A stretch of 64,000 bases of DNA from JAFGNB01 sp050304135 (GCA_050304135.1 JBNLDC010000023.1:1-64000); one strand, 5' to 3'. Counted from the first letter of the stretch, positions 46,193 to 55,506 are shown. The notes: generated by a model from the sequence alone, not told the origin. A program made the numbers and translations.

Positions 46193-46396
46193 GTAGTCAT
46201 TAGTGGATAGTGGATAGTGCGTCTTCCTCCGTTATCCAGATAGTCCCGGGACGTCTCCTCTGCCCTGTGGTCCCCCTGGGGCGTAGAAAAATTCCCGCTG
46301 TGCGGGAATGTACGCCTCTCCTTGTGGGAGAGGCCACGTCGGCCGGTGGCCGGCGGGAGAGGTCAGAATAACAGAAAAAGATACGATTGTTCCATT

Positions 46397-46745
46397 TCAC
46401 TGGTTCTCGGTCGGAACAAAGGGGCGCAACTGCGGACCAATGTAAATCTGCCGAGGCTGGTAGATCTTCCCGTTGTTGTTGTCGAATGTCTCCATCCAAT
46501 GGGCAATCCAGCCGGGAAGTTTTCCGATCGCGAAGAGAACCGTGAGTATGTTAGTTGGGATATTCAGCGCATGATAGATAATTCCCGTGTAAAAATCTTC
46601 GTTCGGATAGAGTTACCGTTCGATGAAGTAATCATCGGTGAGGGTGTGTTCCTCAAGCTGTTTCGCAATGTCGACCTGTGGAAAGAGTGAAGTAACACAA
46701 TCCGCCTACTTGCGCAGTTTGCCGATGTCAATGCCGGAGGTTCAC
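46397..46745 (-). pseudogene. gltA: C-terminal remnant of citrate synthase
   Basis: One minus-strand frame encodes a clear citrate synthase C-terminus: VDIAKQLEEHTLTDDYFIER, then LYPNEDFYTGIIYHALNIPT, then VLFAIGKLPGWIAHWMETF and KIYQPRQIYIGP. The frame is broken by TAA at 46613-46615, where relatives have a lysine, and by TAG at 46706-46708. The N-terminal 300 or so residues are missing. It therefore cannot make an enzyme. It ends 44 bases from the DAHP synthase gene and lies inside the pair of inverted MITE-like repeats. A functional citrate synthase must be encoded elsewhere, if at all. From 46193 to 46396 I see only low-complexity and short hairpin sequence. Confidence 0.85.
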
Positions 46746-46789
46746 TCGGTTGCGGGTAGAACAGTTCCTTTATGGCAGAAAAAAGATGG

Positions 46790-47818
46790 TTACATCTTAT
46801 CGGCAAGATCAAGCACCAGCCGCTCGGTGGTTTCCCAGCTGATGCATGGGTCGGTAATTGACTGGCCGTAAACTGCTCCGGTAACACTCTGGCTGCCTTC
46901 AACGATATAACTTTCGATCATCAGTCCCTTGACGGTTTTTTTAATCAACGGTGAATAGTTTCGGCTGTGCATGATTTCATGGGCTATTCTTGGCTGCTCG
47001 GAGAAGAGCCGGGCGGAGTTGGAGTGGTTGGTGTCAATAATGATTGCCGGATTCGCCAGCCCCATCTGTTCGTATTTTGTGATGATATCCGTCAAGTCTT
47101 CAAAATGATAGTTCGGGATGGTGTTGCCGAGTTTGTCGATGGCGCCGCGGAGTATCGCATGGGCGTACGGGTTGCCTTCGGTTTCGACCTCCCACCCGTT
47201 GTAAGCAAAAATATGGGGTTGCTGCGCTGCGTGAATCGAGTTGAGCATCACCTGAATATCTCCGCTTATCGGATTTTTAAAGCCTGCAGGCAGCCCGATA
47301 CCACTCGCGGTAAGCCGATGTTGCTGATTTTCTGAAGAACGGGCCCCAATGGCAACATAATTGAGCAGATCACCCAGATACGTAAAGTTGCTCGGGTAGA
47401 GCATCTCGTCCGCACCGGTAAAACCTGACTGCGCAATCACCCGCAGGTGCATTTTCCGTATCGCCTTGATTCCCTCGACAATATCCGGTTCTCCTGATGG
47501 GTCCGGTTGATGGGCCATTCCTTTGTAGCCGGTACCCATGGTGCGTGGTTTATTGGTGTAAATACGGGGAACCAGAAAGAGTTCCTCGCGGGTCTGTTCC
47601 TGCAGTCTGGCCAGACGGCAGCAGTAGTCGACAACGGCGTCTTCATTGTGCGCGCTGCAGGGTCCGATAATCACGATAAACCGGTTGTCGTTACCTGCAA
47701 GGATCGATTCAAACTCCCGGTCGCGTTGCTGTTTCAGTGGAGAATGGGCTGCGGGCAGCGGCATCTCTGCGATGAGTTCCTCAGGAGTCTGCAGCTCTCG
47801 GAGTTTTTTAAAGGCCAT
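46790..47818 (-). CDS. aroG: 3-deoxy-7-phosphoheptulonate (DAHP) synthase
   Basis: A 342-residue class I DAHP synthase, which condenses PEP and erythrose 4-phosphate in the first step of aromatic amino-acid synthesis. VIIGPCSAHNEDAVVDYC (near 50), RTMGTGYKGMAHQPD (near 91) and IDTNHSNSAR (near 262) are the metal and substrate motifs of the AroF/G/H type. Length is normal. The choice among aroF, aroG and aroH is not possible from sequence. It stands between the citrate synthase remnant and a methyltransferase gene and seems unrelated to the glycan cluster. Confidence 0.93.
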   Translation of the reverse strand: MAFKKLRELQTPEELIAEMPLPAAHSPLKQQRDREFESILAGNDNRFIVIIGPCSAHNEDAVVDYCCRLARLQEQTREELFLVPRIYTNKPRTMGTGYKGMAHQPDPSGEPDIVEGIKAIRKMHLRVIAQSGFTGADEMLYPSNFTYLGDLLNYVAIGARSSENQQHRLTASGIGLPAGFKNPISGDIQVMLNSIHAAQQPHIFAYNGWEVETEGNPYAHAILRGAIDKLGNTIPNYHFEDLTDIITKYEQMGLANPAIIIDTNHSNSARLFSEQPRIAHEIMHSRNYSPLIKKTVKGLMIESYIVEGSQSVTGAVYGQSITDPCISWETTERLVLDLADKM

Positions 47819-47898
47819 TGTTTTTCCTTATGTTTTTGACGTGTTGGATAATTTCGTTGAGACGTTGCATGCAACGTCTCTCCAGGAAACATCGTTGA

Positions 47899-48735
47899 TC
47901 ATGTATGCCCCTTGATCGCATCCACGAGTACAAACGGTACGCTCAGCTTCATACCTCCGCACAACAGGGCATACTCATTCAGCGCTGCCTCGACACGTAA
48001 AAATACCTCTTCCTCCTGATCGGGTGGAAGAAATGATTTCCAGGACTCCAGAAAGGCGATTTTGACAAAATAATGATTCAGCATGGCGGTTCCGTCGGAA
48101 AAACGGTAGCTGAACTGTTCCGATTCAAGTGCTCTGACGGTGAACCCCTTTTGCTGCAGCAGTGCCAGGAGACGGTTGACCGGGGGGCGTTTCTCGTCGA
48201 TATGGCGATACATTGCCTCAACTGAACTATCGAGTCCCATTTCCGTGAGTACTTTTTCAAGAATGGTATAGAATTCGAACATCGTTTTTTCGGTGTTCAT
48301 GGTCCAGACAAGCTGTCCTCCCGGTTTAAGAACCCGTGCACATTCGGAGAAAACCTGCTCGACGTCATGCACATTGTTGATACCGTTGTTGCTGGTGATC
48401 AGATCTGCAGAATCGTCGGGGAGGGGAATTGATTCAGCATACCCGGTAAGCAGCGAGACATTCCGAATACCGAAACAGTCGATTTTCCGTTTCACCTGTG
48501 TTAGAATGTCTTTCCATGGATCGATGCCGTACACTGAGCAGCTCTCTCCAAGCCGCATTGCCAGTTCAATGAGGGGGAAGCCTGATCCGAATCCGATATC
48601 GAGAGCGGTAATGTCTGTTCTGTAGTCAATGGAGTCGAGCAGCTTCAGGCCGAACGGTGCCGACCAGAAGGGCAGCTCATCGCAGAGGTCAGGATGGACA
48701 TGTGGAAACGATTTTGATGCTTTCGTATGTTTCAT
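47899..48735 (-). CDS. SAM-dependent methyltransferase (class I)
   Basis: A 278-residue methyltransferase of the Methyltransf_11 type. TALDIGFGSGFPLIELA is motif I with the SAM glycine loop, VYGIDPW the following acidic strand, and ADLITSNNGINNVHD and VLKPGGQLVWTMN the later motifs. I chose ATG at 48735, which has AAAGGG six bases upstream; an in-frame ATG at 48768 has no such site. The substrate is unknown. It lies 80 bases upstream of the DAHP synthase gene on the same strand. Confidence 0.85.
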   Translation of the reverse strand: MKHTKASKSFPHVHPDLCDELPFWSAPFGLKLLDSIDYRTDITALDIGFGSGFPLIELAMRLGESCSVYGIDPWKDILTQVKRKIDCFGIRNVSLLTGYAESIPLPDDSADLITSNNGINNVHDVEQVFSECARVLKPGGQLVWTMNTEKTMFEFYTILEKVLTEMGLDSSVEAMYRHIDEKRPPVNRLLALLQQKGFTVRALESEQFSYRFSDGTAMLNHYFVKIAFLESWKSFLPPDQEEEVFLRVEAALNEYALLCGGMKLSVPFVLVDAIKGHT

Positions 48736-48851
48736 TAATCGACCCTTTACAGATGGTGGCATTTTCAAACACGTTTACTGATATCCCGGGAAAGGCCGGA
48801 TTCCAATAGAAGTGGAACACTATAGTGATAAAAATAATGATTGGATGTATT

Positions 48852-48984
48852 TAATTAGTTTCTGTTCAGAATAGGTTAAATTCGGACACTGAGCGGAGTC
48901 GAAGTGTGCCCGAATTTGTAAGGAATCGATCGTTTCGACTCCGCTCAACGACCGAATAGGGAAATCCTGAATAGAAACTAATTA
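48852..48984. repeat. MITE-like repeat, copy C
   Basis: A 133-base element, the inverted counterpart of copy B. Its terminal inverted repeat TAATTAGTTTCTGTTCAG has one mismatch at the right end (CTGAATAGAAACTAATTA). The interior matches B read backwards (ACTGAGCGGAGTCGAAG, then TTTCGACTCCGCTCAACG). B and C enclose a 2.66-kb segment with the citrate synthase remnant, DAHP synthase and methyltransferase genes. Confidence 0.85.
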
Positions 48985-49077
48985 GCAGTACGGAATTGAA
49001 TGTGGAGGTTGGGGTCTGCCTGGAAGGTCCGGAGAGACTGCAGATGGAATCACCGGCAGGGGAAAAATGGTATCAGA

Positions 49078-49434
49078 TCATTTTACAAAATTACGTGCAT
49101 CAAAATAGATGAGTTTCCGTACCGCGGGATTTTGCAGCTGAATCTCTACAACGTCGATTATTTTTTCCTTTTCGGAAAGAAGCGTCTGTCCGACCAGAAA
49201 CCAGTCTTTCCCCCGGTTGCCGTAACGGCCGGAGATATAATGGTACTCCGCGGCAAAACCATCCCGCTGCGACTGCACTCCATTTATGAGCACCGCATTG
49301 CCGAAGGACTCTCCATTGTCGTTCGAGAATTTGCAGGAAGATGCGACCGGTCCGATGGTGTTGCTGCTGATGGTCTGTTTTGGGGAACAGGAATAGAGCA
49401 ATGCGAGTACGGTAACGGCAATAATAGTTTTCAT
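49078..49434 (-). CDS. Small predicted lipoprotein
   Basis: A 118-residue protein with a lipoprotein signal peptide: MKTIIAVTVLALLYSC, with L-Y-S-C at residues 13-16, so Cys16 would be lipidated. ATG at 49434 follows GGAGGT by six bases; an upstream in-frame TTG is less likely. The mature part has no family I recognise. It contains FAAEYHYISGRYGNRGKDWFLVGQ, which looks like short beta strands. It is a stand-alone gene between the repeat and ligA. Confidence 0.7.
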   Translation of the reverse strand: MKTIIAVTVLALLYSCSPKQTISSNTIGPVASSCKFSNDNGESFGNAVLINGVQSQRDGFAAEYHYISGRYGNRGKDWFLVGQTLLSEKEKIIDVVEIQLQNPAVRKLIYFDARNFVK

Positions 49435-49664
49435 ACCCAAACCTCCAGATGAATATGAATTTATTGTATAATTAAACGCTTAAGGTTGAGAAGAATTTTC
49501 TTAGATTTTCCGGCGATTTTTTAAATTTTCACTGCAGCGTCAGATAACACTATCTCCCGAAGGTTCTTCATCCTCTGCGAAGTGAGACAGAAACGGCAGG
49601 TAGCAGTACCGGATTTCCCTGCAGTTCATCGTTTATTGCAGCCTCCAACAATTATTTTCACTAG

Positions 49665-51686
49665 ATGGATTCCTCACCGGTTTTTGAAAAAATCGAAGCG
49701 CTGCGCACTCTCCTGAGAAAATATGACGCGTTATACTATGGGCAGGGAATCTCGGAGGTATCCGACAGCGAGTACGACGCGCTCTACCGTGATCTTAAAA
49801 ACCTCGAGTCCGAACATCCGCAGTACTTTTCCCCTGACTCACCAACCCAGCGTATCGGCAATGATCTGACGAAAGAGTTCCCGAAAGTTGCTCATACTAC
49901 TCCGATGATGAGTATTGAGAATACGTATAGTGGAGAAGAACTCCATGAATGGGTCGATCGTATCAGGCGTCTGCTTCCTGAACGGGAGCTTCGTTTTACC
50001 GGAGAGCTGAAGGTTGACGGGGTAGCTATTTCGCTTCTGTACGAGAACGGGCGACTGGTACGGGGGGTTACTCGTGGTGACGGACAGATCGGCGATGACG
50101 TTACCGCAAATGTGCGGACTATTCGTGGTATTCCGCTAGCAGTTTCTTACATGGGCAGTTTTGAAGTTCGTGGTGAAATTTACATGTCGTTTGCCGCTTT
50201 CAGTGAGCTCAACAATCAGCTTGTTGAAAACGGTGAAAAACCGATGCAGAACCCGCGCAATACCACCGCGGGAACGCTCAAGCTCCAGGACAGCAGCGAG
50301 GTGGCGCGCAGGAAACTCTCTTTTGCAGCGCATTTTCTCATCAGTGGGGAGCAAGTATCCACGCACTCCGGTAATCTCCATTTTCTGTCGTTAAACGGGT
50401 TTCCGACCGTACAGCATTCTGAGCCCCTCGAATCTTTCGAAATGCTCTTGTCGTTCTGCGACCGATGGAGAGAGGAACGGTTTACCCTGCATTATCCCGT
50501 GGACGGTGTGGTAATTAAAGTTGACAGTATTCCGCTGCAGAAGGAGCTCGGAACAACTGCAAAATCACCCCGCTGGGTAATCGCCTACAAATATCAGCCT
50601 GAGCGGGCTGAAACGGTTGTGGAAAAAATCGATGCACAGGTGGGGCGCACCGGAGTCATTACACCCGTTGCCCGGTTGCGCCCAGTCCCGCTTGCCGGCA
50701 CCACGATCAGAAACGCCACCCTCCATAACTACGATGAAATCGACCGGCTGGACCTGCGCGAAGGGGATAGTGTAGAAATCGAAAAAGGTGGCGAGATTAT
50801 TCCCAAGGTGGTGAAGGTTGCCTGGGAAAAGCGTGGGGCGGATTCTCAACCGTTTACGGTTCCTGAGAAGTGTCCCTCCTGTGGGGCTGCTGCGGGAAAA
50901 CTTGAGGGAGAGGTGGCACTGCGCTGCTTCAATGCGGTATGTCCGGCGCAGCGTCTGGCAAATCTGGAGCATTTTGTATCTCGCGGAGCGATGGACATAC
51001 GCCATCTCGGCCCGGCTTTGTTGCAGCAACTTGTTGAAAAACAATTTATTACCTCAATTTCCGATCTTTATACACTTACCATCCATGATCTTGAGCAGCT
51101 CGAGCGCATGGGTGAAAAATCGGCCCACCGGGTGATTGAGGCGGTCGAAAAGTCGAAAAAACAACCGCTTGACCGGTTACTGCATGGACTCGGTATCAGA
51201 ATGATCGGTGCTCAGGCGGCAAAGGTTATAGCACGAACGGTACATGATATTACGGATCTCTATTCCATGAGCAGTGAAGCTCTTGAGGAGATCGATTCGA
51301 TCGGCCCCGCTATGGCCCAGAGTATCCGGATCTATTTTGACCGTGCGGAAAACAGGGAGCAGGTGGAACGATTGCGCAGATACGGGGTAAACTGCTCCGG
51401 AATTTTGGCTCCTGCAGCGGAAGGGGAATTTTCCGGTAAAACATTCGTGCTTACCGGTACGTTATCAGGCTATACCAGGGAAGCGGTAAAGCGGGAAATC
51501 GAGCAGCGCGGTGGTAAGGTTGTTGCAAGTGTGAGCGCCAAAACCACCTGGGTTGTTGCCGGAGCAGAACCGGGATCAAAGCTGAAAAAGGCTGAAAAAC
51601 TGGGAGTTACGGTGCTCGACGAGGGGAGTTTCAATGCTCTGCTGCAGGAAACCGCATCGACACGACAGGAGACACTGCCACTATGA
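49665..51686 (+). CDS. ligA: NAD-dependent DNA ligase LigA
   Basis: A 673-residue housekeeping enzyme sealing nicks with NAD+. The adenylation lysine is Lys116 in ELKVDGVAISLLYENG. The OB-fold (GRTGVITPVARL), a four-cysteine zinc finger (CPSCG...CFNAVCPAQ), helix-hairpin-helix repeats and a C-terminal BRCT domain (FSGKTFVLTGTLSGYTREAV) appear in the usual order. Length is normal. The next gene, an aminotransferase, overlaps it by four bases (ATGA). No function in the sugar cluster is implied; the unit probably became joined by chance. Confidence 0.97.
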   Translation: MDSSPVFEKIEALRTLLRKYDALYYGQGISEVSDSEYDALYRDLKNLESEHPQYFSPDSPTQRIGNDLTKEFPKVAHTTPMMSIENTYSGEELHEWVDRIRRLLPERELRFTGELKVDGVAISLLYENGRLVRGVTRGDGQIGDDVTANVRTIRGIPLAVSYMGSFEVRGEIYMSFAAFSELNNQLVENGEKPMQNPRNTTAGTLKLQDSSEVARRKLSFAAHFLISGEQVSTHSGNLHFLSLNGFPTVQHSEPLESFEMLLSFCDRWREERFTLHYPVDGVVIKVDSIPLQKELGTTAKSPRWVIAYKYQPERAETVVEKIDAQVGRTGVITPVARLRPVPLAGTTIRNATLHNYDEIDRLDLREGDSVEIEKGGEIIPKVVKVAWEKRGADSQPFTVPEKCPSCGAAAGKLEGEVALRCFNAVCPAQRLANLEHFVSRGAMDIRHLGPALLQQLVEKQFITSISDLYTLTIHDLEQLERMGEKSAHRVIEAVEKSKKQPLDRLLHGLGIRMIGAQAAKVIARTVHDITDLYSMSSEALEEIDSIGPAMAQSIRIYFDRAENREQVERLRRYGVNCSGILAPAAEGEFSGKTFVLTGTLSGYTREAVKREIEQRGGKVVASVSAKTTWVVAGAEPGSKLKKAEKLGVTVLDEGSFNALLQETASTRQETLPL

Positions 51687-52855
51687 ACGGTACACCGGTA
51701 CGGGACAAAGAGCATTTTCTGGTATTTGGATCACCGCTCATTGAAGATGCTGAAATAGAAGAAGTTACCGCAACAATGCGCAGTGGCTGGCTTGGTACCG
51801 GACCGAAGGTTTCCCGGTTCGAAAAGGAATTTGCTGTATACAAAGGCGCTCACTTTGCCGTAGCGGTCAATTCCTGTACCGCGGCGCTCCACTTGAGTCT
51901 TCTTGCGGCTGATCTTCCTGCGCGTTCTGAGGTTATCACCACACCACTTACTTTTTGCGCCACGGTCAATGCCATCATTCATGCAGGGCTCAAACCAGTA
52001 CTGGCGGATGTCGATCCAATAACAATGAATATTGATCCCCGGGCAATTGAGGCGGCAATTACCACACGAACGTCGGCAATTGTGCCGGTGCACTTTGCCG
52101 GAAGACCATGCGATATGCAGGCGATTATGACGATCGCGGAAAAACATCACTTATGTGTGATTGAAGATTGTGCTCATGCCGTTGAAAGCTGGTATCACGG
52201 GGTACCCACCGGAATGTTCGGCGATTTCGGCTGCTTCAGTTTTTACGTGACCAAAAATATTGTAACCGGAGAAGGTGGCATGGTGCTCGCAAAAAGCGAG
52301 GAACACGCCGCCCGCATTAAACGGCTTGCACTTCACGGGATGAGCGCCGATGCGTGGAATCGGTTCGGGGACGATGGTTATAAACATTATTATATTGTAG
52401 AATGCGGCTTCAAATACAACATGATGGATCTTCAGGCGGCAATCGGGCTGCATCAGCTGGCACGTATTGCACCTTATCATGGGAGACGTCAGAAAATCAG
52501 GGAGACCTATTCTGCTCAGCTAGCTGATCTGCCGATTACTCTGCCGTCATCTCCCGATCCCGATACGATAGACTCCTGTCATCTCTATCCGATTTTGATT
52601 GACGAAGAGAAGGGTGGAATTTCCCGGGACGAATTCCTTAAACGGATGACCTGGCACGGCATCGGAGTAGGCGTGCATTATCTGAGTCTGCCGGAACATC
52701 CGTACTACCGTGAACGGTTCGGTTGGCGGCCGGAAGATTATCCGTATGCCATGAAAATTGGACGAGAGACGGTGAGTCTGCCGATCGGGCCGAGGCTGTC
52801 GGATGAGGATGTGGGGGATGTGGTGGCGGGGGTCAGGTTGTCGCTGAACAATTGA
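51683..52855 (+). CDS. DegT/DnrJ/EryC1 sugar aminotransferase
   Basis: A 390-residue PLP-dependent sugar aminotransferase. VNSCTAALHLSLLAAD is the phosphate loop, VIEDCAHAVESWYHG holds the cofactor aspartate and FYVTKNIVTGEGGMV carries the PLP lysine. It resembles ArnB/PseC-type enzymes that aminate a 4-keto sugar. It starts within the ligA stop (ATGA overlap). With the PseB-like dehydratase 1.7 kb downstream it could form a dehydratase-aminotransferase pair, though the two are in separate units. Confidence 0.9.
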   Translation: MNGTPVRDKEHFLVFGSPLIEDAEIEEVTATMRSGWLGTGPKVSRFEKEFAVYKGAHFAVAVNSCTAALHLSLLAADLPARSEVITTPLTFCATVNAIIHAGLKPVLADVDPITMNIDPRAIEAAITTRTSAIVPVHFAGRPCDMQAIMTIAEKHHLCVIEDCAHAVESWYHGVPTGMFGDFGCFSFYVTKNIVTGEGGMVLAKSEEHAARIKRLALHGMSADAWNRFGDDGYKHYYIVECGFKYNMMDLQAAIGLHQLARIAPYHGRRQKIRETYSAQLADLPITLPSSPDPDTIDSCHLYPILIDEEKGGISRDEFLKRMTWHGIGVGVHYLSLPEHPYYRERFGWRPEDYPYAMKIGRETVSLPIGPRLSDEDVGDVVAGVRLSLNN

Positions 52856-52932
52856 ACTTGTGTTGCAAAACGCATCATACCATGCGGAATTGATAGTATT
52901 TCATTCCTTATTTTATAAACCGGAAGCTATAT

Positions 52933-52951
52933 TTGTTCAATTGATGAACAA
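52933..52951. promoter_or_regulatory. Candidate operator of the MarR-type regulator gene
   Basis: TTGTTCAATTGATGAACAA contains perfect 7-base inverted arms, TTGTTCA and TGAACAA, around five bases. It lies about 95 bases before the start of the EPS-associated MarR-type regulator gene, in a 190-base gap with no other gene. Autoregulation through this site is an inference. Confidence 0.45.
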
Positions 52952-53045
52952 CTATAGAAAAAGGGATCCCCTGTTGCAGAGGGAATGTTGTACCATCGTT
53001 TTCGTCTTTGGTTGCAAGTAATGGGACAAGGTTTTCCGGTAGCAT

Positions 53046-53366
53046 ATGATTGAATATAAAGTTCTAAAGGAAATAGAATCTAATCCTGAACATACTCAGC
53101 GGTCTTTGGCAGGAATCCTGGGCATTAGTCTCGGAAAAATGAATTATATCCTTGGTGGTTTGATTGAAAAGGGTATTGTAAAGGCAAAACAGCTTAAAAA
53201 CCAGCCTGGTAGTATCAGGTGGCGGTATATACTGACACCTGTCGGAATTCAGGAGAAAATGAAACTCACACGAAGTTACCTGGCACGGAGACAGCAGGAG
53301 TTTATTGCGATGCAAAAAGAAATCGCTGAACTGGAGCGTGAAGTACAGGATACGGAATCAAGGTGA
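53046..53366 (+). CDS. MarR-family EPS-associated transcription regulator
   Basis: A 106-residue winged-helix DNA-binding protein. The helix-turn-helix is TQRSLAGILGISLGKMNYILGGLIEKGIVK at about 18-47, followed by a wing and a C-terminal coiled coil of about 30 residues (ARRQQEFIAMQKEIAELEREV). This size and layout match the MarR-type regulators found at the head of EPS loci. It precedes Wzz and the sugar genes on the same strand and may be their local regulator. A palindrome upstream may be its operator. Confidence 0.87.
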   Translation: MIEYKVLKEIESNPEHTQRSLAGILGISLGKMNYILGGLIEKGIVKAKQLKNQPGSIRWRYILTPVGIQEKMKLTRSYLARRQQEFIAMQKEIAELEREVQDTESR

Positions 53367-53481
53367 ATGCAAGGGTATTACCGAAATACACTTTTTTCAC
53401 AGACCAACGACGGCTGTTTCCGGATTATGGAATCGTGGAACCCATCAATTGTCAGAATGAAATACAGGACGGGAGTGTAAA

Positions 53482-54444
53482 ATGTCACATGAGAAAACAT
53501 CCGGGCAGTCAGGTGGTCAAAACAATCCAGCATTCAGTAATTCGGATGAGATCAATTTGCTGGAATATGTTTACGGTATAGTCGATAAAAAATGGTGGAT
53601 AGTTGGGCTGACGCTGTTTGGAATAATTGCGGGGTCTCTGATAGCACATTTAAAAGGTCCGGTTTGGGTTGCTGAGGTGGTTATTGCTCCTCAGGAAAAA
53701 GAGGAACGGAGAACTCCGAATCTATCTTCCTTTGGGGCGTTGGGGGGATTGGTGTCAAGTCAGTTGAATATTGGAGGAAATGCAAGCCTGGATAAAATTT
53801 CCATGCTGCTTGAAAGCAGAGATTTCAATGCACGTATGATCGAAACATTTGATCTCCTGCCTCTCATTTACAGGTATAAATGGCCAAAACTCTACCGGCA
53901 GGTATGGGATTCTTCTGCAAATACCTGGAGTAAGGATTTTCAGAAACCGAATCTACTGGGGATGGGAAGCTTTATAAGTTCTGTGTTTCTAAAAAAAACA
54001 GTACAGGAAAATCTCATGAAGATTGAGGTAACTTCACGTGACTCAGCATTTTCGTCGCTGCTTTCGGATTGTTATATTACCTTCCTGAATAATGATATCA
54101 AATCATCTGTCCAGAAGAATGCACGGGAAAATGTTGCCTATCTCGAAAAACAGTTGGTGTCGATTAACGATCCGTTATTACGTGAAAAGTTGCAGTTACT
54201 TATTGCTGATGAAATAGAAAAAACGATGTTAGTGAGTGAAGAGGCATTCAGAATCATTGATCCAAAATATATGCAGCGTCGTTTCAAGGAAAGAAAGCTA
54301 TATCCTGCAGTATTCGGAGTTTTCCTGTTTTCCGGATCGTTATTGTTTATTGTTTTGTTGCATGCCTTTGTTTCAGCAGAAAAAACGGAAAAGGACAGGG
54401 TTCTCATTCAGAAAATAAAAAGAAGGATATTCACGTTTAAATAG
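53482..54444 (+). CDS. Wzz-type chain-length determinant
   Basis: A 320-residue polysaccharide co-polymerase without a kinase domain. NLLEYVYGIVDKKWWIVGLTLFGIIAG opens with the first membrane helix (about 38-56), and the second is near 272-292 (AVFGVFLFSGSLLFIVLLH). The periplasmic segment between is mostly helical with SLDKISMLLESRDF, typical of Wzz. It sets polymer length. GGGAG lies 8 bases before the ATG. It follows the MarR-type gene by 115 bases. With Wzc at 41.6 kb the window has two chain-length systems. Confidence 0.88.
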   Translation: MSHEKTSGQSGGQNNPAFSNSDEINLLEYVYGIVDKKWWIVGLTLFGIIAGSLIAHLKGPVWVAEVVIAPQEKEERRTPNLSSFGALGGLVSSQLNIGGNASLDKISMLLESRDFNARMIETFDLLPLIYRYKWPKLYRQVWDSSANTWSKDFQKPNLLGMGSFISSVFLKKTVQENLMKIEVTSRDSAFSSLLSDCYITFLNNDIKSSVQKNARENVAYLEKQLVSINDPLLREKLQLLIADEIEKTMLVSEEAFRIIDPKYMQRRFKERKLYPAVFGVFLFSGSLLFIVLLHAFVSAEKTEKDRVLIQKIKRRIFTFK

Positions 54445-54507
54445 TTTCTGGTGTAGCGGTGCTATTCAGCAGGAAACTTTTTCATGCACAACCATAAAGG
54501 AATTCAT

Positions 54508-55506
54508 ATGCTACAAGGTTCAACCATTCTCATAACCGGGGGTACGGGATCTTTTGGTAAGAAATTTACTCGCATGACTCTGGAAAAATATAATCCCAAA
54601 AAAATAATAATTTATTCTCGTGATGAAATGAAACAATGGCACATGGCTCAGGATTTCAATCATGATGAACGACTTCGTTTTTTCATTGGAGATGTCCGTG
54701 ACAAGGAACGGTTGATGCGTGCATTTGATGATGTGGATTACGTGGTACATGCTGCGGCTTTGAAAATTGTACCTCTTGCAGAGTATAATCCCTTTGAATG
54801 CGTTAAAACAATCGTTCATGGTGCAATGAATGTTGTTGATGCAGCAATTGACAAGGGTATAAAAAGGGTTGTAGCGCTTTCTACCGATAAGGCGTGCAAT
54901 CCGGTAAATTTATACGGGGCAACAAAGTTGTGTTCAGATAAGATTTTCGTTGCAGGAAATTCATACGTCGGAAAACATACCACGAGGATGGCTGTTGTCC
55001 GATATGGTAATGTAATGGGCAGCAGGGGATCAATAATTCCGTTTTTTCAGTCGATTGCTCAAGGTGGCGGCAAAGAATTTCCTATTACCGATAAACGTAT
55101 GACACGATTTATGATTACGCTTGAACAAGGAGTAGAGCTTGTATGGCATGCTTTTGAGGATATGGTTGGAGGAGAAATCTATGTTAAAAAAATTCCATCA
55201 ATGAAAGTGGTGGATATCGCACGGGTGATCAATCCGGATGCTCAACTTAAATTCATCGGTATCCGACCCGGAGAAAAGTTGCATGAAGTAATGGTGAGTG
55301 TTGAGGATGCTCGAAACACGTATGAATATGACCATCATTTCAAGATTTTACCGCAGATTCATCAGTGGTCAGCGGATCCGGTCCGTATTGGAAATGGCCG
55401 GCTTTGTGAGGATGGCTTTTCATACGCGAGTGACACAAACCAGGAATGGATGCAACCCGAAGAATTGGCGGTGTGGATACGCGAGAACAATGGGACTGCA
55501 CAATGA
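54508..55506 (+). CDS. UDP-GlcNAc 4,6-dehydratase-like (PseB/FlaA1 type)
   Basis: A 332-residue extended short-chain dehydrogenase. ILITGGTGSFGKKFTRM is the NAD(P)-binding loop, and VVHAAALKIVPLAEYNPFECV, ALSTDKACNPVNLYGATKL (with the catalytic region S-T-D-K and Y-x3-K) and EIYVKKIPSMKVVDIAR match the PseB/CapD group. It makes a 4-keto-6-deoxy-HexNAc nucleotide. I chose ATG at 54508 with AAAGGA just upstream; an ATG at 54484 lacks one. The next gene overlaps by four bases. Confidence 0.92.
   Translation: MLQGSTILITGGTGSFGKKFTRMTLEKYNPKKIIIYSRDEMKQWHMAQDFNHDERLRFFIGDVRDKERLMRAFDDVDYVVHAAALKIVPLAEYNPFECVKTIVHGAMNVVDAAIDKGIKRVVALSTDKACNPVNLYGATKLCSDKIFVAGNSYVGKHTTRMAVVRYGNVMGSRGSIIPFFQSIAQGGGKEFPITDKRMTRFMITLEQGVELVWHAFEDMVGGEIYVKKIPSMKVVDIARVINPDAQLKFIGIRPGEKLHEVMVSVEDARNTYEYDHHFKILPQIHQWSADPVRIGNGRLCEDGFSYASDTNQEWMQPEELAVWIRENNGTAQ

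Noticed and set aside
46037..48984. A composite transposon with its own transposase
   Set aside because: No transposase or recombinase is encoded between the repeats; the elements look non-autonomous.
53363..53581. A 72-codon frame overlapping the MarR-type gene end
   Set aside because: It overlaps the start of the Wzz gene by 100 bases in another frame, has no family match and no clear ribosome-binding site of its own.
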